64,000 nt of DNA from Flavobacterium selenitireducens. GTDB taxonomy: Bacteria > Bacteroidota > Bacteroidia > Flavobacteriales > Flavobacteriaceae. Below are positions 57,939 to 64,000 of the stretch, in pieces; the stretch's first letter is position 1; every line of letters starts with the position of its first letter. The notes under the pieces were generated by a model. That model did not search any database, had not been told where the DNA came from, and saw nothing but the letters and a program-made list of their open reading frames with translations. The position numbers and the translations under genes were made by a program. The stretch is from positions 412,840 through 476,839 of the forward strand of contig NZ_JAAVIY010000002.1 in assembly GCF_014748335.1 (NCBI RefSeq), read 5' to 3'.

Positions 57939-59120
57939 TCATCGCTTCATCGGTTGCGGCTTATGTTGTCTCATCCAAGTCCTGATGTGCTCGATTTCCT
58001 TTTTGTTGCCCGCATCCGAAAGCGTGTCGAATTTTTCAAAATCAATAAAATGGCGATTGGTGATATCATACAGCAAATCGGCGATAAGCCAGTTGAATTT
58101 GTGCAAAACCCTATTGTCCGAAAAATCCCGCCAAAACGAATAGCTCGGGATATAATCCTGGTTGGCTAAATGCGGAAGCAAGATTTCTGCTTCGTCCAGG
58201 CTTAGCTTCATATTCCGTATTTCGACGAACGGATTGATCACGTCATACTTTTTCACGTTTTGATAAGGATCTTGTTCGATTCGCGGAATTGAACTGAAAG
58301 CGATCGACTTTTGTACATCTTCGTAGAAAATTCCGCCTGGTTGTGAGGTTTGCATACAATTAAGTAAGTGAAGCCGATCAATTAAAAACGCGATTTGCTT
58401 TTTACGGGAGAGCGTCCTCTGTATTTTTTGCCAGCCCGAACTGTCGGGAATTGTAAGTTTCTTGAAATCTTGCGTGCGCCTTCGAAGCTGTTTGGCCAGG
58501 TTAACGGCGACTTCACGATACTGGAAATTTTCGTATTCGGGTGCGTCGACGTATGTTGCGAATTCAATCGCGGTTTTATAGTCGCGGTCGATCGAATATG
58601 CAGACAACATCTCGTTGAAATACAGGTTGGCAAACGCTTCGCCGGTTGTTTTTACATCGAACGGACTTCCGTATGCAATCACTTTCCTACAAAGATCGTC
58701 ACGCCCGATCTCGCGTAGCCACGACGCTTTTAGGGAACTTTTTACTGTTTCGCAACCTCGGTATGGGCAATGAACCATCGATGGTGAGCGCTTATTCTGC
58801 ACATCGCGTTCGGCTATCTGTTCCGGGTTCATGTTTTGGATGTCAATTATATAAAGCTTGGTAACTTCCGTTTTTACGCCATTGAAAGTCAATAACGATA
58901 TTCGGTCTGCGTTTTCAAAAAGAATCCAGCCGGCTACTTTTTGGACAGGCTCTTTCATCTCAATGGTCACGGGTTTCCCGAATTGTGGGACATCGAATCG
59001 ATTCAACTTCGAAAACAGTGCGATGGTTTCGTCAAAAGACAACCCGTCATTGTTCAAAATGGGTTGCGAGAAAGCCGTCAATGCGAACAGGCTTATCAAA
59101 AGCGCGGCGGTTTTTTTCAT
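57939..59120 (-). CDS. Exported protein of unknown family
   Basis: A 393-residue protein with a signal peptide (about 1-18, MKKTAALLISLFALTAFS). The mature part is mixed alpha and beta, with CPYRGCETVKSSLKASWL, then EFATYVDAPEYENFQYREVA and ILLPHLANQDYIPSYSFWRD. I do not recognise a domain, metal site or catalytic motif. The C-terminus is helical and ends in a basic patch. It lies 44 nt after the Lrp gene on the same strand. The gene may be part of that run or stand alone. Confidence 0.65.
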   Translation of the reverse strand: MKKTAALLISLFALTAFSQPILNNDGLSFDETIALFSKLNRFDVPQFGKPVTIEMKEPVQKVAGWILFENADRISLLTFNGVKTEVTKLYIIDIQNMNPEQIAERDVQNKRSPSMVHCPYRGCETVKSSLKASWLREIGRDDLCRKVIAYGSPFDVKTTGEAFANLYFNEMLSAYSIDRDYKTAIEFATYVDAPEYENFQYREVAVNLAKQLRRRTQDFKKLTIPDSSGWQKIQRTLSRKKQIAFLIDRLHLLNCMQTSQPGGIFYEDVQKSIAFSSIPRIEQDPYQNVKKYDVINPFVEIRNMKLSLDEAEILLPHLANQDYIPSYSFWRDFSDNRVLHKFNWLIADLLYDITNRHFIDFEKFDTLSDAGNKKEIEHIRTWMRQHKPQPMKR

Positions 59121-59164
59121 CGAATTTGACTTACAACTTACGGTTGCAGTTGCTGTGGAATCTT

Positions 59165-59635
59165 TTATAACTGAATCTGCCTTTCAATCTGCTGATCGAG
59201 CGAGATAAACGTTTCCGTTCTTGAAACGCCCGTGATCGGCTGAATTTTTTTGTTGAGCAACTGCATCAGGTGTTCGTTGTCGCGGCAGATCATCTTGATC
59301 AGGATCGACCAGTTTCCTGTGGTATAATGGCATTCGAGAACTTCGGGGATTTTTTTGAGTTCGCGCACCGCCTCGGAATTACTCGAAGCTTTTTCAAGAT
59401 AAATCCCCACGAAGGCCATCGTCGAATAACCCAAAACCTTGGTGTTCACAACGAATTTCGAACCGGATATCACGCCGGCCTGCTCCAGTTTGCGCAACCG
59501 CTGATGGATCGCTGCTCCGGAAATTCCGATCTTGTTGGCAATCTGCAAAATGGGTTTGCGCGCATCTTCCATCAAATCGCGCAGGATTTCCTTATCGATG
59601 CCGTCGATTTCGAGTTGTAGGGAATTGATCTTCAT
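59165..59635 (-). CDS. Lrp/AsnC-family transcriptional regulator
   Basis: A 156-residue regulator with an N-terminal HTH (about 10-60; IDKEILRDLMEDARKPILQI, then IGISGAAIHQRLRKLEQAGV) and a C-terminal RAM ligand-binding domain (about 70-150; AFVGIYLEKASSNSEAVREL, TTGNWSILIKM). Lrp proteins sense amino acids as octamers. It is downstream of a saccharopine-dehydrogenase-like gene and a serine hydrolase on the same strand, which suggests that lysine or another amino acid may be its ligand. 59 nt separate it from the serine hydrolase. Confidence 0.92.
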   Translation of the reverse strand: MKINSLQLEIDGIDKEILRDLMEDARKPILQIANKIGISGAAIHQRLRKLEQAGVISGSKFVVNTKVLGYSTMAFVGIYLEKASSNSEAVRELKKIPEVLECHYTTGNWSILIKMICRDNEHLMQLLNKKIQPITGVSRTETFISLDQQIERQIQL

Positions 59636-59694
59636 GGCTTCCGGTTTGAAAGCGAAGATACGGTTTTGGCTTTTAAAATGGAACAGGAACGCGC

Positions 59695-60909
59695 TTAAAG
59701 CCGATCTTGGTATTTTGCGAGAATGTCGATGATTTCGTAAAATGCCTTTTGCCCTTCCTTATTCGTAAAGTTGGTATTGACGATCACATAGCGCCCGATT
59801 TTCGTCTTTGGGTCTATGAACATCAAGCTCGAAACGCCAGGGTCGCCTCCCGTGTGCCCAATCAATCCGGTAGGGCCGAATCCGATGAAAATGCCCACAT
59901 TGTACGATTCACTGTACGGATTTTTCTGGTTGCGGTTTTTAAATTTCGCGTCGTCCAACTGCGGTCGGAAATATTCGGCATAGCTCGCTTTGGACAACAA
60001 TTTTCCTTTGCCTTGATAACCGTTGATGAGTTCGCTTATGAATTTCGACATATCGTCGGCGGACGTCACGAAGTTGCCGTCGGGATACGTCGTCAGTTCA
60101 TAAAAAGGCAACGGTGTGGCAGGATTTGCGTAAAGCCTCGAATACGATTTGGAATCTACCATCGAGAAGCCCCAGCCGGAGGCGTTCATCCTGAGTGGTT
60201 TCATGATGTGTTTTTCGGTAAACGTCCCAAACGGAACGCCGACGGCCTGAGCTACCACATAGGCGGCCAATGCCGTTCCCGTATTCGAATAGTCGTAGGT
60301 TTCGCCCGGTTTGCCCACGTAAACATCGTCTGCGTAATATTTTCCGTCAGGTGTGAGCACAGCCTTTAGGTAATTTTCCAATGTCATGGCCTGCGATCGC
60401 GGAATGAACTTTTGATCTTCGTGCGAAAGCGGCAAACCATCGAGATTTTGGTCAGGTTTGAGAAAATAGTTGTGGTTGAGGTAGGCGTCCGTGTCTACGA
60501 TAGAAGACGTATGGGTAGCCAACTGCCGCAGCGTGATAGGAACGTTCGGGAAACTCGGGTTCGAGACCTTGAACGGAAGGTACAAATTGATGTCGTCGTC
60601 GAGCTTGAGCTTGCCCATTTCCTGAGCCTTCATGATCGCAATTCCTACGACCGTTTTGGAAACCGACGCGATATTCTGTATGGTTTTGGAAGTGTAGGGT
60701 TTGCCCGATGCGACGTCCGAAGAGCCGAATCCCTTTGTGTAAAGCGTTCCGTCCGCATTTGCGATGGCCACCGAAAAACCGTTGAAAAATCCTTTTTCCT
60801 GGAGCGCGCTGAGTTCAGCATCGAGCGCTTTGCCGGCGTCCCGATCAGGTTGTTGGGCGAAACAAGTCGCGCAAACCAAGAAGACGAAAAGTCTCGCGTA
60901 TCGCATCAT
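59695..60909 (-). CDS. Exported serine hydrolase, class C beta-lactamase family (lysine-linked)
   Basis: A 404-residue hydrolase with a signal peptide (about 1-19, MMRYARLFVFLVCATCFAQ). Motifs are S82-V-S-K85, Y-S-N in YDYSNTGTAL, and HTGGDPG in place of KTG. No extra C-terminal domain is visible, so this is the shortest of the three paralogues in the window. The start overlaps the saccharopine-dehydrogenase stop by 4 nt, which implies translational coupling. A D-amino-acid peptidase or amidase that feeds the amino-acid enzyme upstream would fit, but this is inference. Confidence 0.9.
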   Translation of the reverse strand: MMRYARLFVFLVCATCFAQQPDRDAGKALDAELSALQEKGFFNGFSVAIANADGTLYTKGFGSSDVASGKPYTSKTIQNIASVSKTVVGIAIMKAQEMGKLKLDDDINLYLPFKVSNPSFPNVPITLRQLATHTSSIVDTDAYLNHNYFLKPDQNLDGLPLSHEDQKFIPRSQAMTLENYLKAVLTPDGKYYADDVYVGKPGETYDYSNTGTALAAYVVAQAVGVPFGTFTEKHIMKPLRMNASGWGFSMVDSKSYSRLYANPATPLPFYELTTYPDGNFVTSADDMSKFISELINGYQGKGKLLSKASYAEYFRPQLDDAKFKNRNQKNPYSESYNVGIFIGFGPTGLIGHTGGDPGVSSLMFIDPKTKIGRYVIVNTNFTNKEGQKAFYEIIDILAKYQDRL

Positions 60910-62273
60910 ATCAGTTTGTCCGGGTTGTAACCGATGTACGGCATTTCGGTTTCCTTGAAAATCACACCGTATTGTTCGAGTTCGGCGAGTATAGGATCAT
61001 ACACTTCCTTGGTGATAGGAAGCTGGACGCCCGGAGTCGTGATTTTTCCGTTAAGGATAGCCAACGTCGCCATCGCCACCGGCAATCCGACGGTTTTCGC
61101 CATCGCGGTGTACGTCTGGTCGTCCCCGATACAAACCATTTTCGAGTCGATCTGGTGTTCTTCTCCATCGAGTTCATACCCAAATTTGTGGTACATCACG
61201 ATCATGTCCTTATCGTCCGGGTTCAAAGTCCATTTCTCGCTGAGGATTTTTTCGAGGATTTGAGCCGGAGTCGCCTCTTTAAGCCCGACGATTTTCTTCG
61301 GATTGAAAATGTCGAGTTCGAGCAATTTGTCCCAAATGATATCGTCCTGTTCGATTCCCAATTGCAAACGAAGCTTGATTTCAACGGAATCCGTAGGATG
61401 ATAGGGCAAAAACAGGTTCAGGAATTCGCGGTAGGAAATCGTTTCCGAATTGTCGATCACATAACTGTCGTCGGTCAAGCCCAATTGCACGAAAACATTC
61501 CACGCACGCGAATAACCGACGCGGCGAATCGTTCCCCTGTATAAGGTCAGGACGTCATCCAACCCGTAAACGCTGCGGTATTTGAGCGAATCGCGGTTGG
61601 CGTAGCCTTCGAATTTCCCGTAACCTTCCACTTCGAAAAATTCGGTGCGACGGAACAATTTATGGTACGGAATGTACTTGTACTTGCCTTCCTGGATGAA
61701 CTTTGCCGCTCCGCCCTGACCGGCCAGGACGACGTTTCTAGGCGCCCACGTAAACTTGTAGTTCCATAAATTGTCGTCAGATTCCGGGGCGACGAGACCG
61801 CCGCAAAACGACTCGAACAGCAACATTTTCCCGCCTTTTTCGCGAATTTCATCGATGACTTTCATCGCGCTCATATGGTCGATTCCGGGATCGAGCCCGA
61901 TTTCGTTCATAAAAACAAGGCCGTTCGCTTTCGCGCTTTCATCCAAACTTGCCATCGCATCGCTTATGTAAGAAGCCGTGACCATGTGTTTTTTGAGTGC
62001 GATACAATCTTTGGCCACCTCGATGTGCATGTGGGCCGGCAGCATCGAAATCACGATATCCGACTTTTCGATTTCAGACATCCGCTGGGTTTTGTCCTTG
62101 ATATCGAGGGCGATCGCAGTAGCGTTTTTATGGCCGTTCGCCTTGCGTTGTGCGAGCTCTATCGATAGGTCGCCAATGGTAAGGTGAAGGTTTTCGACAT
62201 CGGATTTTTCAAGCAGGTATCGAATCAGGGACGAAGCCGAACGCCCGGCTCCAATTATAAGGATGTTTCTCAT
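60906..62273 (-). CDS. Saccharopine dehydrogenase family protein
   Basis: A 455-residue NAD(P)-dependent oxidoreductase. It starts with the Rossmann motif IIGAGRSASSLIRYL and has SDIVISMLPAHMHIEVAKDC, then NEIGLDPGIDHMSAMKVIDE, which is typical of saccharopine reductase and lysine dehydrogenase. The family acts on saccharopine in lysine metabolism or on related amino acids. It is followed by an overlapping serine hydrolase and an Lrp-type regulator, forming a probable amino-acid-responsive unit. The start at 62273 gives the normal N-terminus. The exact reaction (lysine breakdown or synthesis) is open. Confidence 0.9.
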   Translation of the reverse strand: MRNILIIGAGRSASSLIRYLLEKSDVENLHLTIGDLSIELAQRKANGHKNATAIALDIKDKTQRMSEIEKSDIVISMLPAHMHIEVAKDCIALKKHMVTASYISDAMASLDESAKANGLVFMNEIGLDPGIDHMSAMKVIDEIREKGGKMLLFESFCGGLVAPESDDNLWNYKFTWAPRNVVLAGQGGAAKFIQEGKYKYIPYHKLFRRTEFFEVEGYGKFEGYANRDSLKYRSVYGLDDVLTLYRGTIRRVGYSRAWNVFVQLGLTDDSYVIDNSETISYREFLNLFLPYHPTDSVEIKLRLQLGIEQDDIIWDKLLELDIFNPKKIVGLKEATPAQILEKILSEKWTLNPDDKDMIVMYHKFGYELDGEEHQIDSKMVCIGDDQTYTAMAKTVGLPVAMATLAILNGKITTPGVQLPITKEVYDPILAELEQYGVIFKETEMPYIGYNPDKLI

Positions 62274-62396
62274 TTTTGAAATTCTGTTGCGCCAAAGGTA
62301 AACGCGACGACTTTAATATCAAAATCCAGATCGATTGCGTTAACTTTGTGGGATTCGTGCTGGTTAGGCCGACTTCACAAATAGAAATCTTTACAA

Positions 62397-62780
62397 ATGG
62401 ATAGGAAACTGCTCGTAGCCGGTTCTTTCTTCGGAATGACAGCGATTGTTTTAGGTGCTTTCGGGGCTCACGCATTGAAAGAAGTCTTGACGCCCGACCA
62501 ATTACAGACGTTTGAAACCGGAGTCAAATACCAAATGTACCACGCGCTGTTGTTGTTGATGGTCGGAGTGTTTTCCGGCGTTTCGGCAAAAGCGAAAAAG
62601 GCCGTTTTTTGGCTTGTGACGGTAGGCGTGATCCTGTTTTCGGGCTCCATTTATTTGCTTGCGACGAACGCGGTTGAAAACTTTAACAAAATTATCGGAC
62701 CCGTAACACCTCTTGGCGGAACGTTGTTAATCATCGGCTGGTTTGTACTTCTTATCGATTTTTTTCGTCAAAAATCTTAA
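62397..62780 (+). CDS. DUF423 membrane protein
   Basis: A 127-residue protein with four TM helices, of DUF423 (YwdK/YgdD type). The signature GAFGAHALKE (residues about 20-29) is present, with TGVKYQMYHALLLLMVG and IGPVTPLGGTLLIIGW. Function unknown across the family. It lies divergent from the saccharopine dehydrogenase gene and 76 nt before pckA on the same strand, with pckA's own promoter in that gap. Confidence 0.92.
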   Translation: MDRKLLVAGSFFGMTAIVLGAFGAHALKEVLTPDQLQTFETGVKYQMYHALLLLMVGVFSGVSAKAKKAVFWLVTVGVILFSGSIYLLATNAVENFNKIIGPVTPLGGTLLIIGWFVLLIDFFRQKS

Positions 62781-62799
62781 AATTACGAAATCGTTATAG

Positions 62800-62825
62800 T
62801 TGATATGAATTAATTTCTATTTTTG
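62800..62825 (+). promoter_or_regulatory. Candidate pckA promoter
   Basis: TTG at 62800-62802 and an exact -7 box TATTTTTG at 62818-62825 lie before pckA (ATG 62857). The 15-nt spacer is a little shorter than the usual 17-23, so the -33 assignment is weak; the -7 box is good. Confidence 0.55.
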
Positions 62826-62856
62826 TCTCGCAAAACAACTAGTACGAACCATTTTT

Positions 62857-64000
62857 ATGGAGAATTACGCTCAAATTACGAAATCGATTTCGCTTTCCAG
62901 ATACGGAATCGAGAATGCGGAAGAAATCATCTACAATCCAAGCTACGAGCAACTGTTTGAAGATGAGCTGAATCCGGCCCTGCAAGGGTTCGAGAAAGGG
63001 CAGATGTCCGAACTCGGGGCCGTCAATGTCATGACCGGGGAGTTCACGGGGCGTTCCCCAAAAGACAAATATATTGTCAAGGACGAGACCACTAAAGACA
63101 CGATTTGGTGGACTTCTGAAAAAGCCGCAAACGACAATAAGCCGATTTCTCAGGGAACTTGGAATGCGCTTAAGGAAACGACCGTTAAGCAGCTTTCCGG
63201 CAAGAAATTATACGTTGTGGACGCTTTTTGCGGAGCCAACGCCGACACCCGTCTCAAAGTGCGTTTTATCATGGAAGTGGCCTGGCAGGCACATTTCGTC
63301 AAAAATATGTTCATCCGCCCGACTGAAGAAGAACTCGATAATTTCGGCGAGCCGGATTTCGTGGTAATGAACGCGTCTAAAACGCATTTCGAGGATTACA
63401 AGGCGCACGGCCTGAATTCCGAGGTCTATATCGCCTTTAACCTTACCGAGAAAATGCAGCTTATCGGCGGCACCTGGTACGGAGGCGAAATGAAAAAAGG
63501 GATGTTCGCGATGATGAACTATTACCTGCCGCTTCAGGGAATGGCGAGCATGCATTGTTCGGCTAACAAAGGGAAAGATGGAGATGTTGCCGTGTTTTTC
63601 GGATTGTCCGGAACCGGGAAAACGACGCTTTCCACAGATCCAAAACGCGAACTTATCGGCGACGACGAGCACGGATGGGACGATCACGGCGTCTTTAATT
63701 TCGAAGGCGGATGTTATGCAAAGACCATCAACCTGAACAAGGAAGCCGAACCGGACATTTTCAATGCGATCCGACGCGATGCGCTTCTGGAAAACGTAAC
63801 AGTCGACGCCGACGGAACAATTGATTTCAACGACGGTTCGGTAACACAGAATACGCGCGTTTCCTATCCGATCAATCATATCGACAATATAGTGAAGCCG
63901 GTTTCTAAAGCCGGTCACGCATCAAAAGTGATTTTCCTTACGGCCGACGCTTTCGGAGTCATGCCTCCGGTGGCAAAATTGACGCCTGAGCAGACACAAT
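62857..64000 (+). CDS. pckA: Phosphoenolpyruvate carboxykinase (ATP), N-terminal part (runs off the window)
   Basis: The gluconeogenic enzyme converting oxaloacetate and ATP to phosphoenolpyruvate, ADP and CO2. 381 of about 535 codons are visible. It starts [20 protein letters not shown], has the substrate-binding [15 protein letters not shown], then [16 protein letters not shown], and the P-loop [14 protein letters not shown] with the following GDDEHGWDD metal site. These mark the ATP-dependent rather than the GTP-dependent enzyme. The remainder of the C-terminal domain is past the window edge. An exact -7 box lies upstream. Confidence 0.96.
   Translation, partial: MENYAQITKSISLSRYGIENAEEIIYNPSYEQLFEDELNPALQGFEKGQMSELGAVNVMTGEFTGRSPKDKYIVKDETTKDTIWWTSEKAANDNKPISQGTWNALKETTVKQLSGKKLYVVDAFCGANADTRLKVRFIMEVAWQAHFVKNMFIRPTEEELDNFGEPDFVVMNASKTHFEDYKAHGLNSEVYIAFNLTEKMQLIGGTWYGGEMKKGMFAMMNYYLPLQGMASMHCSANKGKDGDVAVFFGLSGTGKTTLSTDPKRELIGDDEHGWDDHGVFNFEGGCYAKTINLNKEAEPDIFNAIRRDALLENVTVDADGTIDFNDGSVTQNTRVSYPINHIDNIVKPVSKAGHASKVIFLTADAFGVMPPVAKLTPEQTQ

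Overview
The window reads as a chromosomal segment of a Bacteroidota bacterium, most likely of the family Flavobacteriaceae. Reasons: upstream sequences repeatedly carry the TAnnTTTG -7 box of Bacteroidota promoters instead of a sigma70 -10 box; starts lack clear Shine-Dalgarno sites; many products belong to families typical of the phylum (DUF6660, DUF5686, DUF3098, PorT-type barrels, LytTR regulators, GxxExxY); and gene neighbourhoods such as asnS/rpoN and ftsX/DUF3098/uppP/truB are familiar from that family. There is no rRNA, CRISPR array, insertion sequence or prophage. One tRNA with a CAT anticodon is present. The window opens inside a CzcA-type metal pump and closes inside pckA.

Layout. 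1-5 kb: metal efflux (DUF6660 plus czcA), the tRNA, two VOC/glyoxalase-fold genes including methylmalonyl-CoA epimerase, a frameshifted epoxide-hydrolase remnant, a PP-loop ATPase and a DUF2383 protein. 5-12 kb: a serine hydrolase, a DUF3095 protein, a Nudix-like regulator, a Crp/Fnr regulator, a SugE-type SMR exporter and a GT2 glycosyltransferase. 12-23 kb: a sodium/solute symporter, cydAB with a double-GNAT gene, two short-chain reductases, an AraC regulator, and an OxyR / esterase / OsmC peroxide-response cluster. 23-32 kb: PorT-type barrel, membrane protein, rpoN, an inserted GxxExxY gene and asnS, then exported proteins and an MMPL/RND transporter. 32-39 kb: a CPA2 antiporter translationally coupled to a LytS-type kinase and LytTR regulator, then a second antiporter paralogue and a small exported protein. 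39-47 kb: DUF5686, a PadR operon ending in a serine hydrolase (it includes a 59-residue gene), AraC and alpha/beta hydrolase. 46-56 kb: housekeeping (frr, pyrH, truB, uppP, ftsX, leuS). 56-64 kb: Zn peptidase, twin lipoproteins, an unknown exported protein, an Lrp / serine hydrolase / saccharopine dehydrogenase cluster, DUF423 and pckA.

Most notable: (1) the antiporter-kinase-regulator operon at 31994-35677, in which the kinase has no extracellular sensor and overlaps the antiporter gene by 4 nt, suggesting the transporter could be the sensor; (2) two intergenic elements of nearly identical length (27759-27897 and 57732-57867) with conserved ends and unrelated middles; (3) a GxxExxY cassette with imperfect inverted flanks set between asnS and rpoN; (4) a PadR operon feeding a penicillin-binding-like hydrolase through two small membrane proteins; (5) a DUF3095 protein whose acidic residues are spaced as in class III nucleotide cyclases. 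All assignments come from reading the sequence; no database search was run.
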